DNA of 64,000 nucleotides from Vespula vulgaris (taxonomy: Eukaryota; Arthropoda; Insecta; Hymenoptera; Vespidae), in contig NC_066607.1 of NCBI RefSeq assembly GCF_905475345.1, positions 930,001-994,000 on the forward strand, written 5' to 3'. Positions 1 through 14,074 of the stretch are shown here, one piece after another. How positions within the stretch are numbered: position 1 is the stretch's first letter; the number at the start of each line of letters is the position of its first letter. The position numbers were made by a program, and so were the translations under genes. The notes under the pieces were generated by a model. It saw nothing but the letters and a program-made list of their open reading frames with translations, ran no database searches and was not told the origin of the DNA.

Positions 1-3000
1 GTTACGTTTAAATTATTAAACAATGTGCCGTGAAAAACTTCGACGAACAAAATCCGTACTTCTCCGCTGATTTCGGAGTTCCATTACGGAGAATGTTCTC
101 TTGAAAATATAAAATCCTTCGATCTTGTGCCAAGATTGAAACATTTTTTCTTTCTTTCTTCTTTTTTTTTTTTTTTAATCTAGAAACGGGAGCAACGTAC
201 TCGAAGGCCTCAATTCAATAAAATATTTATTGTAAAGTATTTGTTTGATCTTTGAAAGCGCTTAGTTTGCGATGGTCTTGTTACGTCGATGATTTCGAAG
301 GTGCTTGCCAAATTAAATTGTCGAACGAGTAGAAGTATTTTCTTATTTACTTCGGTGAGAGCATATCGACAAAATATCGATCTTTATCGTATATAAGATT
401 CACGAGAAATAATGCAGTCTTACGAAACGATGTACAACTGGATGCTTTCTCGAATATCGAATACAACTTCATTGCCACTTTCAGGAGAAACTGGAACGTG
501 CGATTTTTCATAGAAAACTCGTTTTAGTTGTCCTTCATCGTATATCGTGAAATACATAGTTAAGTCCCGTTTTCATCGGACTTTTTGTCACGAAGCTGCA
601 CGGAAAGAATCAACAGGTGCCGAAGTTTTGAGTTCCGACCCAAGCGAATCTCCGATCATTTTTCGATATAGAATACTAAATTCTCACGGAAAGTCTTGTT
701 GAAACGACAAAACAACAATACAATTCTGAATAATAATCGCTCCAATAATAATGAGAAGATAATGTCTATTTATTGTTTTTATTTTATTTCCTTGTGTACA
801 AAATAATACTCTGTTATTTGCAATTTTCGGGCTGTTAAATATTCATTATTAAATCTTGATTTATCGTTTATCCAGGTAAATAAATTTAGACCACTTCAAT
901 AATAAAATTCTTACAAAATTCAAGATAGTTTCAGACATCGTTAATTACTTTGCAAATTTCAATTTGAAATGGTTACGTTCGAAAGTGAAAAACGGTCCAA
1001 GGCATTGATCGCTAAACGATCTAACTCTTCTGGAAAAATATGCTCGAAGAGTTTAATTGAAAACGTCCAACCAACCTAACTTATAATGTGTGCTTTTCAG
1101 AAAAAAATGTTAGCATTTAAGCGACGATCCTTAAAAGCTTGTCGAAGGAATAAACGTTTCTTATCAAACTTTACCAGACTTACTTTATAGACTCGTTCTT
1201 TTTTTTCTATTTTGCGTTTGGAAGAACGAGAATATAAATGGTTGCTATCATAAAAATACGAATGACGCGAAGTTATTTTCATTGAATAATAAAAAGAGCT
1301 CGATGATGCGATAAATCTGTCACGGAGGGTCCTAAAACTCTTTCGTTTCGTTTCTAAACATCATTATTGGAAAAAAATATCTACGAAATAAATATATAAA
1401 GAAAAAACAGCAACAATGCATTTATAAAAGTTGTTAGAAGCTAATAAGTGTAAATAATTAATGAAAAAAAAAAAAAAAAAGAAAAAAGAAAGGTCATTGA
1501 TTAAAATTTCAAAAGAAAAAAAATTGTCCCGTTGTTTTACGACGATTATTTAATTTATTCATATTAGAAAGTAAATTATTGAATGCGAGATTCCAGTAAC
1601 CTTTTGCTATGAGCGTGAGTGGAAAACGCCTGTCGTGTCGAATTGCGATTATCTTGGCCTATCAGAATGAGGGGGAACATTTCTCTAGGGGATAGGCTCC
1701 TTTCGGACCTCATAAACATTACTATAGAGATAGAGTCGTATATTATCCTCTGCTTTCCTTCTTTCTCTTTCTCTTTTTTTTTTTGGATTTTCGTTAAGAC
1801 CGTTGACGTACGCTACGACCGTAGATATTCGTATTTCACGAGTGAAAACTTGTCGAAATCATTCTCCGTAAGATTTCAGTAAATGTATAAAAACCACATT
1901 TGTACATACATAAATTAAAAAGAATATCGATTCACAAAGTTCGTACATTAAAGAAACTCGTTATCTTCGACAAATGGCCATTATTGGCGATTAGAATGTT
2001 TGGTTTATCGTAAACTATAATATTTAGCTTTTAGATAAACTTAATAAAAATTGGTAAGAACGATGTAAGAAATATCATTTTTCCAAGTCCATTCATCTAG
2101 TTTAATGCACGCGGTCTTACGATCCTTGAAAGTTCGTGCCGGTCGTTCGATTCTGCTATTGTATGAGCATTTTATTGATAATGGTATATGTTACATAGTT
2201 ATACACGAACAAGCAACTCGCTGTCTCGTTATTCGAAAAATGCAGAACGGCCTTAGCCGTCAGGAATAACTTTCACACTAGCAGGTACCGACTGGTATCG
2301 CGGTGTACGCTCGTTTTCCTTTTCCTTGCATGAATGTGAATGTGCGTCTACACGTGCGTGTATCTACGTAAATACTTATGTACGTTACACAGATACGTAC
2401 ATACATGTATGCGAAGATGCGGACGAGTAGGTATAGCGAACTCTGGCAAGTAACGTAATCGCAGGTGTATGGTTGTACAATGTGAAGGAGAAAGAGACGT
2501 TAGATCGTTAACGCTCCTAGAATTACGTTCGTCCATTATTTTTCTTTTACTTTTTCTCCCATGATGACAAAGATAAAAATCTAGAAATTAAAAGGAGAGA
2601 AATTTATAACATATGTATCGAGAACCTGCTATGTAAATTCTACTACGGTGTGCCTGACCCGCCCAACTAGAAATAGTTCTTGTGAAATTTTAGATGGCAC
2701 TTTCCGCTTTTCACTTTGGCACCTATACGTCATCCTGATGGTCTACGTGCGGTTCGGCACAACGAGCCATCTAAAAGCTCAAACTTCGACGTCGTTGCTG
2801 TTTATCTTAAAAGGGCCTCTGACGTTCAAAGTGACGTCAATCGGAACGTCAAAGTCTAATTCTTTTGTCTGCATTTTTAGTATGAATGCTCAGGTTACTT
2901 ACCTTTGCTTTTGCGAAAGTGACGTAACGCGATCTCCATGCGCGAATATTAGAATGCCGATCGTTGATGATCTGCTTCTAAGATTTCTTCGACATGCTCG

Positions 3001-3574
3001 TGAAAGAATGTTTATTTAGTATTTATTGACCGTCAACATTCCATTAAACTAAATACAGATCTAATTCGACTAAACAATGACGCATCCTAAAATAATCTTA
3101 TCATCGAGTTCCATTTCCATCGTTGCGTTAGAAACCAGAGGTTATCTTTGAGCACGTAGTAGACAAATTATATGTATACTTCAGCGAAGTTTCAAATTCT
3201 AGCTTGTTTATACCATGTAATGTATTAATTACATAGGTACCTACGTAACGATGAAATGTCATACGGATATGACTTTTCCTTGTTGGAAATTTGATTTGGA
3301 AAACCAATCAGCATTCCCGCGGGATTAGAATGCAATTCTAAATTAAAAAAAAATAGTTTTTTTTTTATTTATTGGATCATACGTTTTTTAGGCTGGCAAT
3401 AAAACTGTTGTATAATCAAACGTTCTTAATGTACATTTTCTATCTCGCAGCTCGAATGTTTGATTTTATTTAATTTTATTTAATGATTTTGCTATTTTAA
3501 TTAGTGATATATATACACATGTACATATATGTTCATATATATATATATAAATAATTGTATTATATACGTTTTCA
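1..3574. other. Non-coding stretch upstream of the first recognised exon
   Basis: No exon could be supported here. The DNA is AT-rich with short A/T runs. The longest open frame (about 2648-3019, + strand, 123 codons) has no splice context or recognised family and lacks an ATG at its start. Because the exon at 3575 begins with an incomplete codon, at least one earlier exon of that + strand gene must exist; it lies either in this stretch unrecognised or left of the window. A perfect CRE palindrome TGACGTCA occurs at 2832-2839. Confidence 0.5.
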
Positions 3575-3955
3575 GATATATCTTGGTCGACCACGGAAAC
3601 ACCTCTCACACCGGAAGAGGAGGATGCGATCGTAACTTTGGTTGTCGTAGTAATTGGTGTAATCGTCACTATTGTTATTTTATTTTCAATGGGAATTTTT
3701 ATCGATTGTAAACATCAGTAAGTAACTCTTCCTTTTCTTCCATTTTTTCTGAAAATCGTTGTAATTTTATATAAAAATAAACGACGTTATTACAGGAAAA
3801 AGGAAACATTCAAGAAGAGAAAACCGAGACTAAAAATGCCACAGATTGCGCGTGTTCGAAGAACACAACCTGATGACGTTAAGTCCTTTGCCTCTGATAT
3901 GTGTCCGAACGATATAACCGATTCAGCGTTTTCAACGAGAGATGCCATAGTTTGA
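3575..3955 (+). CDS. C-terminal exons of an unidentified single-pass membrane protein
   Basis: Two terminal exons are visible: 3575-3717 and 3796-3955. The first follows a TTTTCAG acceptor and ends at a perfect GTAAGT donor. The second follows TTACAG and ends with TGA at 3953-3955. The frame is open across the junction (…CKH-Q-KKE…). The encoded tail has an acidic juxtamembrane stretch (PEEEDA), a hydrophobic segment of about 21 residues rich in Val and Ile (one membrane pass), then a strongly basic cytoplasmic stretch (KKETFKKRKPRLK) and a Ser/Asp-rich end. Basic residues following the helix suggest that the C-terminus is cytoplasmic (type I). The upstream part, carrying any signal peptide or ectodomain, was not found. 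I do not recognise the family. The exon structure is well supported; function is unknown. Confidence 0.55.
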
Positions 3956-4107
3956 TTTTTTGCGATTAAACGATTCTCTTTTCGTGTTGACTAATATAAG
4001 TGCACGAGTTTCGTTCGAAACAGTCGAACGTACTGAAACAATTAATGAGTTTCTTCTACGAACTTACGAGAAAATTTCACAAACAACGTTTATAGGATAT
4101 TGTATAT

Positions 4108-4146
<39 letters not shown>
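4108..4146. repeat. (CTA)n microsatellite
   Basis: About 13 perfect CTA units lie about 150 bases downstream of the stop codon at 3955, probably in the 3' UTR of that gene. Confidence 0.9.
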
Positions 4147-4147
<1 letters not shown>

Positions 4148-4770
4148 GAAGTCGAACGACATAGTGTTTTATCGCTGTGATTTATGCAATCTTCTCTTAC
4201 GTAACTCTTCTTTATCGTGCTTTTTTTCCATTGAAAAGCAAGAAAAAGTAGGTACCGATTTGTTAAAACTAACGAACTATCGATCATTGATCGATGGATG
4301 TCTTTCGTCAGTTGTTCTATACGGTTCTATACGCTGGGTTACGTCTCGATTATCGATTTTCAGATATAAATCGAATAGAGAATACACATTCAACAAGTTT
4401 AGAACTATCGTAACCAACGACCGGCTTACCGAAAAGGTTAAACAAATAGAGAAAGTATATTGTTGAAAATATTTGATACATGTCTCTCAACAAGCTATCA
4501 TTAATATTTCTCTAGAAATGTTCTAACTTTTATATATATATTTATATTTATATTTATATTTATATATATAAAAGAAAACAAATTATTACCAATGAAAATC
4601 TTTTCTCTTACGATCTTTGATAAATGACCATGACTTCGTAAGAAGGGGTCTTGGCCTTGCGTTCGTTTGCTCCATTTCTCATCGGAGATACCGAAGTGAA
4701 GCAAGAGAAAAAATTTGGTCGTGACCTTGTTTAATCTGAATCGGAAAAGACATATGAGTGTATGAGATAT

Positions 4771-4834
<64 letters not shown>
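4771..4834. repeat. (GA)n microsatellite
   Basis: An interrupted then perfect GA run of roughly 60 bases. Confidence 0.9.
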
Positions 4835-4837
<3 letters not shown>

Positions 4838-6304
4838 GAGATAGAGAGATATGAAATGCTGCGCGTGTTGTTTGACTACTTAAACTTACGAATCACGTAT
4901 GGTGGATTACGAGAATGCGTGACTGTATCTATTTATGATTGTCTCTATACTTGAAGAAATGTTCTTGTGTGCCTTGTGATTATTATAATTATTAATTGTT
5001 GTAGTCATGTCGGTAAGCTCTCGAATTACACTTTAGTATTATTTACGCGTAAATTTTATTTTATATAAGTAATCAGAGAAATTTTGCAATTGTTTTAAAA
5101 CATCGTGGGTTTTTAACGTAATAAGTAATAAAAGACGGTTAACGTCGCAAATTTTATTGCATCGATGACGATATCGATAGATAAAGCACGATACATAAAA
5201 TCTGTCCTTTTAAACGACAACAAACCCTACATGTTTAATTGTTAAAGCGATAGATGTTCTTCGTGTGAACATTTTTTTTTTTATAATAATCTTATGCCAA
5301 AAGTATTTGTAAATTATTGTGCATTATCTTTACCTATTATAGATTAATGCCTATTTATATATGATGTGTGTATATATATATATATTATATATATATATAC
5401 TTATATAAGTATATATAATATATAAGTACATATATATATATATATATTTATATGTGTCCGTATATACATATATATTTAAATGTGCGAACAGTGTACATAA
5501 GTATTATCATTATTATTAAAGAAAGCGAAAAGATTTACTAGTAAAGGTATTTACTTCGTTTCAATCCGATCCTATTCTTATAATTTTATTAAATTTCAAA
5601 ATAATTGAAACAATTGAAACAATTGAAGTAAACAAATATTCTATGATGTTGATAAAATGAAGTTACATGTTTAAGGAGAATAAAGATGTTAAAATAAAAA
5701 AATATGGAACAAAGGTACGAAGATAATGAAATAACCTTCGTGACGATCCGAGATAACGTTATATCGGATAAATATTATACTCTTTATCCTTGCCTCATAA
5801 GATTGAGATTTTCTGACGTTCCTAACGTAGCGTTGAAGAAAATCATGGACAGTATCTGACGCAATAAGATATTGAACAGTGAATCAAAATAATACACGAA
5901 GCATGAGATGGCATGAGTCACGATTAACTATCTCTTCGTGTTTAACAAAGAATGACGGTAAGTTTTTCGAAGAATTATTTTTATATATATTTAATTAGGA
6001 TTATCATATTATTAATTAAAATAATTTCATTTAATGACGACAAATTTCTCTTCTATTCCTTGTTTATTTTGCTTGTTAAATTGATATGAACGTCGTATAA
6101 TCAATATAGAAATTTGAAACGTACATTTAACTGGAATGATTATATACATAATCTATGATTATTCTCTAGAAAAATATGATAAAATATCTATGATATAGAA
6201 GTATAACGATATATCTTTTTGAATAATATTGTCATGATTTTGGAACAGTTTCAGCTGAAGCGTTCTAATTTTGTTGATTGCAAGATAATATTACATTGTA
6301 TGTA

Positions 6305-6361
<57 letters not shown>

Positions 6362-6362
6362 T

Positions 6363-6457
<95 letters not shown>

Positions 6458-6471
6458 TATATATATATATA
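6305..6471. repeat. (ACATAT)n hexanucleotide array grading into (AT)n
   Basis: About 24 near-perfect hexamers end in a pure AT tract. The array starts about 170 bases downstream of the CAD stop codon, so on the CAD strand it probably lies in the 3' UTR or just past it. It reads through as His-Ile or Met-Tyr repeats in open frames, which are artefacts of the repeat. Confidence 0.92.
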
Positions 6472-6642
6472 AATCAGTAATGTGTAAATTAGGACAATTC
6501 GTTGTAACGCGCTATCTTTATCACAGTCTAATTGGAATTTCAGGTGGGTGATTTCCTATGGCCTTCTCTTTGAGGAAATTTTTTGACGTTTTGACCTTGA
6601 CCCACAAGCTGGTCTATGAAAACGGACAGTGACCTCGATGAA

Positions 6643-8864
6643 TCAGAAACGACCAAGAACCATGGCAAGGAGAGCCATGCGAACGTAAACGCCATTCTCG
6701 GCTTGCCTAAAATACGCAGCTCGAGGATCCATGTCGAATTCTGTACTAATCTCGAAGACACGTGGAAGGGGATGCATGACTACCATTTTCCTCTTGGCAC
6801 GCGACATCAATTGCGGTGTCACTATGAAATGACCACAAACCTGGGAAAAAATTTACAACATTTTTATTACAATTCGTTATCACGTTTCATCGACAGAGTT
6901 CATTTGACAAATTCAGAACTACAGCGAGTTTTTTAATTGATGGTAGAGATGCTTGAACATGAAAAGTTCAAGTAGAAAATATAAAATAACATTTTTTCGT
7001 ACGATCTTTGTTTTACATGGAGATCGATCTTTCTTGGATGATGCGAAGTACATATTTCTTTTTTTTATTTATAATCATCGGTTGTCTGGTTCCATACCAT
7101 CAATTATGGAATGATACTGTATTTAAAAGACAATCAAACGATCGAATAATTCTGAAAGATTAATTCTTAAAGTCTGAAATATATATCTACGTTTTAAATA
7201 CATTCATAAGTTTATCCGTTTGTTTTTTAAAAAATCCAATCAGTCTGACTCGTAATCAACTGGTTGTTATATATTGCATGCACAGCAATCAATAAAGATA
7301 CGCGCACGCTTAGGGTGGTTAATGCTTGGTATCAGATTCATTAATATCTCTTATATTTCATACACGAGTAATATACGTCAGTACAAAAGTATTTCTGTAC
7401 CTGTCGATATTCTTCCTGGGTTGCGAAACGTTCGCGTTGTATACGTGTCATATAAAGTACGTCCGTATCTGGCAATGCCTCTTCAAGAGTTTGAAACATT
7501 TCCTGGGAGACGCCACGCTTTGACACATAATTCATTACGTGCTCGGGCATTTCAAGTCCAGGTGGAGAAACGTATCGTAATTCTACGTTATACAAGGTCA
7601 GTAACCTGGAATGGAATTAATACGATAAATATTAATCGACAAATTGACGGATTATTGGAAGGTTTTTTAATTGGAAATGGATAGGAAACGAAAATTATAT
7701 AAATCAACAAATTTTTATAAAAAAACGATCAACGATATAGATTACAAATATTGATTGTTCGACGATAAAAATATGAAAATGATATCTAAAAGAGATTAGA
7801 AAGATGCTTATTGTACCGAAATATATAGAATAAAAGGTGATAACTTTGTAACACAGATTTGTATATCCGATAATTTAGGATCGATGTAGATAGAGAATTA
7901 GATTTGATTGCATTAACCTGGCGAGAGAATGAACGGTTCTTCCATGTTTCAAATCGCCGACCATCGTAATCGTCATGCCGTTCACGGTACCAATTTCATC
8001 ACGAATCGTGAAGATATCCAATAAGGCTTGAGTGGGATGTTCACCAACACCATCGCCAGCATTTATTAGGGGCTTTCTGCAGTGTTGAGATGCTCTCTAT
8101 AAAATAGATAATATGTAGGATAGTTTATTCGTCACTAAGTATCTACTTATGTAATATTTCGAATATATGTGCTTACTGAAACTGCACCAGGTTCTGGATG
8201 TCGAACAACAACAACGTCTGCGTAACCAGCCATTACGGCTACAGAATCTATGACGAAAAAAGAATCATCGATTAGAACACTGTTATTAAAAAATAAAAAA
8301 GGAAAAGAGAGTAACGAACCTTCCAGAGTTTCTCCCTTTTTCACCGATGACGTAGTACCATCCATGTATATTACCTTCCCACCAAGTCGTTCCATCGCAG
8401 CTGCGAAACTACAGGAAGTTCTTGTACTGGCTTCGTAGAAAATAGAGGCCATAATTTTACCCTAGAGAAAATACTAAAACTTTAAAGACTCATAACTACT
8501 TTTGTGATAATACTTCGACATCACGATAGCAATAATTTTACTCTCAAGATGTGATCCAACATTCGTTCCTTTCGAATCGCGTTACGAAAGGTTTCGGCGA
8601 GATGGAAAACCTCTTTCAATTCGTCCTTATTGAAGATATCCGCCGAAAGAATGTGATGTCCGGTTAAGTTGCAGCTAACGTGACTCGATGCTGCTGATTG
8701 TACATGGAGATTCAAATTACTATCGCTTTTGTGACGTATGGAACTACTAAAAGACAATGGTGAAATTGTTCGTTGAACTCCGAATAGTTTCGGATGGTCA
8801 ACGTCCGATGCGAAATGAACGTTCGATTTGTGACTGACTGGTTGTAATAACTGATTATAGCGTT
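6643..8864 (-). other. CAD: CAD block 5: linker and aspartate transcarbamylase
   Basis: Exons 20-25. Exon 20 carries about 60 poorly conserved linker residues, then GHHILSADIFNKDELKEVF, which starts the transcarbamylase. The carbamoyl-phosphate loop is STRTS (about 1997-2001), followed by RHPEPGAV, INAGDGVGEHPTQALLDIF and MVGDLKHGRTVHSLA. The terminal exon has MHPLPRV (Arg about 2211) and ends …LGRF before TGA. If exon 24 is read past 7401 it runs into a stop without the last 65 residues; those are supplied by exon 25 at 6840-6643, 560 bases away. Confidence 0.94.
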
Positions 8865-11800
8865 CTGAGGAAAAATAAAATAAGTGGGTAAAGTAAAATC
8901 TGTAATATTATCGATTGTAATAGAAATTATTATCGATCAGATAATAATAGTCACGTTTTCTTACCTAACTGTTCTTCTTCCAATTCACCACTACGATCTT
9001 GCATATTAGGGGATAAAAGATTATCTAAACCTGATCCAGGTCTACTAACGTTCACATCGATCGTTGGTGCATAAACGATTGACGGATGTTTCATCTTCGT
9101 TTGAATCTCTCTGATATCCTGACCGAATCCTGGGTTAACCAAAACTTGTCCTTCAACGTAAGCCACTTCCCCTCTAAGAACAACTCTATGAACCGATCCA
9201 CGGATTTTCATTCCTGCAAAGGGTGTCCATTGAGCTTTGCTAAAAGGCATAGCATCTGGTATGATCCATTCGTCATCGAGATCGACTTCAACATAAGTGT
9301 TCGGCTGATCTGGTATATTGAAGATCTTTTTTGGATTTCTATAAAACTTGTCGACCAGTGCCTGCAATATATATGTTCGTCTTTTTTATGTTACATTTAG
9401 ATATTAAACAGAGAATATAAAATATAGCTTACATTTCATCCTAAACTTATTAATAAGATAATTGTAATGTCATGTGATAATATTAAGTATATAAATAAGT
9501 TCGGAGCTTTTACATATGATCAATTGTAATTTTATTTTACATTACTATTTTTTCTTGCTGCTTTGGAACGTTGAAGATCGACTTTACTCTTTTAAACGCA
9601 TCATATAACTTTACCCTGCTTAAAAGGTAATTTAAAAAAAAAAAAAAAGAAAAAAAGAATATTAATTTTAAAATACTTAGAGTTACGAAACGAGCATATT
9701 AGTTCTTCATTTGGGAGTTTTCTTTTCGCGTTTCAGTTAAAGAAAAATATTACTGGGATTGCCGACATGATTTCTTTCGTTTTCGTTAAATATGTTGTGA
9801 TCCATAAAACGTGCAAACAATGGTTTCAATAGTTTTTTCAGTTGCAATTTTGATTTTATTGATATAGAATGCAGTGGAATAGCGAAAAAAAATGAAAAAT
9901 GTTGAATTTGATGGGATTTCAAAGGTATTCTTTTACATTTCAAACCGTTTTACATTTCAAAGGTATTTTTTACATTACTTTTGAGCGTTATTAACGATAA
10001 ATAATTAATTTGAACGACGCGATTGAACGCAAAAGATCTTTTACCTGCAGTGAAACCAGACAAATGATTTTGTTGCACGACAATTCTTCTTTGGTCTGGG
10101 AAATTTTCTCTTATGCGGATTATTCCCCAGATCTTGCCCCCTCGAATTATCACCTTTTCCGATTTCTGCAACATCATCTGATTGATTCTTACTTCAAATC
10201 TCTCGAGGAAGTCAAAAAAATCATCATTGATTTTATTGGATCAAGACCACCATCTTTTTATCAAAATGGGATTTGCCATTTCTGTTCGAAAAGTGTGTGG
10301 GAAATAATGAGGACATGTTAATTAGAAAATTAACATGTTTTTTGTGATTTTGTAAATAACTAAAATCATATTAAATATCAAAATCGTACTAAAAACGCTC
10401 CGAACTTATTTGTAGACCAAATAAGATTATGACAGAGATACAATCGCAAAGATAATTAATGGAAAACAAAAAAAACAAAAAAAAAATATTGAGAAAATAG
10501 GTATATAAAAACATTACGGCTTTCGCGCTCCTTGCCAATGATACCTAATCGGATAAAGTTTCCTGGCTTATCGCAAAGAGAAAAGATATCGAAATAAAGC
10601 TTGTCGTTAGAAATACGATAAATATAACACGATAATTCACTCTTATAATAAGTTAGGAAATCTATATAGAACTTCTTGTTCTTTTTTGTTTTGCGTATAT
10701 TCAAGCGCAAAAAATTTTCGATGGAAGGTTTCTACCATTTTTTCTAATCGTGGCAAATGATTTTTTGAACACTCACTTCCATTGTAAGTTTGCCTTCGTG
10801 TACGGCATTCAGTAACAATGGTAAAATTGTTTCCAAGCCTGGGAAACCTGGAGGTGCATTTTCGCTCGTTTTTTCTTGTACAGTATGAGGAGCTAAAACA
10901 AAAATCCAATCGTTATTCTTTTGTAAATCGAAAATTCAAATCAGACATAAAATCTTTGCATTTTTTTGTTTACCATGATCTGTTGCGAAGCAATCAATCG
11001 CATCTAAATTGTCCCATAATGCTTGTTGATCCTCTTTTGATACCAGAGAAGGGCGTACTTGACCCTTCTTTTCGCCTATACGTTTAAGATCGTCTTTACA
11101 GAGGAAAAGATGATGCGGACATACTTCGCAAGTAACTGCAAGACCCTGGACGAATATTTAAAGAAATATTACATTCTCTGTTTGATCGAACAAAGAAAAT
11201 ATGTAATATATGTATTTTTGAAGTACATATTATGTAAAAGTATAAACCTTCTCCTTGGCGGCAGCTATGATTTGAATTTCTTCTTTTCGAGCGACGTGAC
11301 AAATATGAATTGGTCTATTGTGTAAATTGGCCAAAAGAAGAATGGCTGCCGTTGTTTGTCCCTCGGCGTGAACACATAAAGGATATTTCTTCGGCCAGCT
11401 TTGGAAATGCTATAAGCGAACGTGTGATATTAAACGTGACGTTAAAAGTGATGTTAATCCTTTTCGAGTTTAATTTAATATTTCTTATCCTTTTATATCT
11501 CGTTAGAGAATCAATGCGAAGTTAGATAAGAATGTTTTGAACGGTTGCAATCTTTGCTAATGATTTTTTCTTTTCTCTCTCTTGAATGTCCGGATTATAA
11601 CATCGCAGCGACGGTATGATTAAAACGGGTTAACATTCTAAGTTACATGCTGTAACGGAATGTATTGTGCGATACGATAGATGCATGATAACGATAGATG
11701 TATTCGATCATGTACATAAGCGTTATCTGCAATGAGGAAAGTACTCACGTTTTTCCCCGTATGGGAGATTAGGACAAATGGATTAGAAGAGATGAGTAAT

Positions 11801-14033
11801 CAACGAGTGTACTTATAGAATTGAAGGTCTCGACTTTACCTTTATCCAAACGGTTAGATCAATCAGACGAAGTGTCGTGAAGGTTTCGTTGAGGTACATC
11901 TTAAGACCTGCAGCGAGGGGAGCGATTTCTGGTGTTATAATATAGTTGTCCGCCGAGGCACCCACGAAAAGAGCATAATCGCATCGTGCACCGGCTATGG
12001 CACGCTGAATTGAAAAAATTAGAATTGAAATTAAAATAGAAATTATTAACTATCTCAAGAAGAAGTAGTATAATTTTATTGATTATATTATCGAAGTGCT
12101 TATCTTTGATGCAATTCTGGACAACTTCCGCTTTTATCGATTATATCGCGTGCCTTTCGATAACACACACGTTTTTAAAAGTGTGCAAATAAATTTGGCA
12201 AAGAGAAAGAACGTTTTATCAAAGGATAAGATGCAAATATTTACATTTTTTCGAACATATAAACGAGATCCGAGTATGCTACTGGTATTTCTTCTTCGTA
12301 GATTGATACATAACAAACGTTGTCACTTGTCTAACTCTTTTCAAATGGAGTTATATTAGATGATGTAAGGAGACGTAGTTTCAAACTTCATTCGCAAGGC
12401 CGAACGAAGTCCGCGAATCTTTCTTTGATTTTATTTTTAGCGCAGTAATACAAATGTGTATATTAATAATTTTTACATATCATTTATTATTTCAATACGC
12501 GTTATTTATCAAACAAACGCAGATACGCGGTGTGAGTTATGAATGCTTTTTTTTTTTTCGAACACCGGAAATATATACTTATATAAGAAAAAAAAAAAAA
12601 AAAAAAAAAAAACAATATGTACTTAGATCTGATAAAGAAGCTCCGTATATCGACAATTTTTTTCCTGTTTTCTTGCAGAAGTTTATTTGAGAGGAGTATA
12701 AGAGTAAGCTAAGAATATAAATAATATATCGTGACGATAACAATGAAATCGATTATGTAAAGGTCGCAAAGCGTTAATAAGATATAACAATCTCTTACTT
12801 CTTTTGCCAAGGCGAAGGTCTGATGATCGACGACAGCTGGATTGGTGTTGGGCATCGCTAATATCATAGTGATACCTCCAGCCAAAGCGGCGGCTGTACA
12901 AGAAGCGAAATCTTCTTTATGATTTGCACCAGGATCACGAGTGTGCACGTGCACGTCAATGAAACCGGGTAGCTTTATCATCCTTCGAGAGGACATGCAA
13001 TCTGTGTGTGTCTTCATACGCGGTGCACGGCCACCCAATATTCTCATCGCCTGTTATAAAAATAGAGAGGGGTTAGCGTATCAAAACGCTATTCCGATCA
13101 GTATGTTCGCCGTTGACCTTGAGTCGCGTAGTACGATTCCATGCGACTGCATAACAAAGTCTCATGAGCTTTAAAAAATCGTAGGAATTTTGTTTATTTC
13201 AACGAGCCCTCGTTGCTATTTTCATCGTAAAATAGAAAGCGATTAGATATTGATAGAATTATGATACGCAATACATCATTAGTACGTACGACGTGCATCG
13301 TACTCCCATACTCGTACCATCATTTTTATCTCGCGAGATAACACAAAAGGCTAAAGAATGATTTAATATCGATTTTAAGAAATTTCTGCGAAAGTAGAGA
13401 TCGACGTGTAATCGCTGAACTATGCGATTGGACTTTGATCGTTCGATACCTATATTTTGTAACGTTTGGATTATAATGACATATTACTTATACTCGGGTA
13501 CTTATTTAAGTACTTCATAGATTAATTTTTAGTACGTGAGTCACCGTTCAACGTCGAACTTTTCGAAAATTTTGATTTAGATTTTATATGACGTAATTAT
13601 TTCAACGTTCTTACCTCGACGAGAAGTTTAGCACATTTTACGTCCGTGACAAGAGGAACGGAGTAATCTACCGCTAATCTTCTAGTACGGTAGCCGTGTG
13701 TCATGAAGTTCGAGACACGCCTAGCGCCCCCGTTTCTCATTGGTAAATTAATAACGAGATCGAATTGCTTCTTCGAAAGGAAATCAGCGAGGTGTCGCAA
13801 TTCGCTTGGACTCGAGTCTTCGTTAACGCCGATATTTTCGAAAGTCCATTGCACTGGTTCTATCTATAAAAGAGAATGTTAAAACGTTAAAATCATTAAT
13901 TTTATATATGCCATAATAAATAAGATTCTAATATATTTTATTATTTTTATTCTATTATTCTAGATCGCTTAATCGTACGAGATAGATAGACGTGGGTAAT
14001 AAGATTGGCCTTATCGAAAAGATAATCGCTATA

Positions 14034-14074
<41 letters not shown>

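Larger units (their letters stand above)
3956..6642. other. Intergenic stretch between two convergent genes
   Basis: No gene is seen. The stretch holds the 3' flanks of the + strand membrane-protein gene (ending 3955) and the - strand CAD gene (ending 6643). It contains a CTA triplet run (4108-4146), a GA run (4771-4834), AT-rich patches near 5360-5470, and a long hexanucleotide run (6305-6471). Open frames here, such as 3960-4466, are low-complexity and lack homology. Confidence 0.6.

Noticed and set aside
2720..2900. Possible short minus-strand exon with a good GTAAGT-like donor near 2897
   Set aside because: The implied intron would be only about 34 bases and the frame stops quickly.
2648..3019. 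123-codon open frame on the + strand
   Set aside because: It starts at GTG, not ATG, has no clear splice context at either end, and shows no recognisable domain.
3960..4466. 168-codon frame with a poly-Thr run
   Set aside because: It starts within a few bases of the stop of the membrane-protein exon, and its length depends on the CTA microsatellite. It is best read as 3' UTR.
6251..6472. Met-Tyr and His-Ile repeat frames
   Set aside because: Translations of a hexanucleotide microsatellite.
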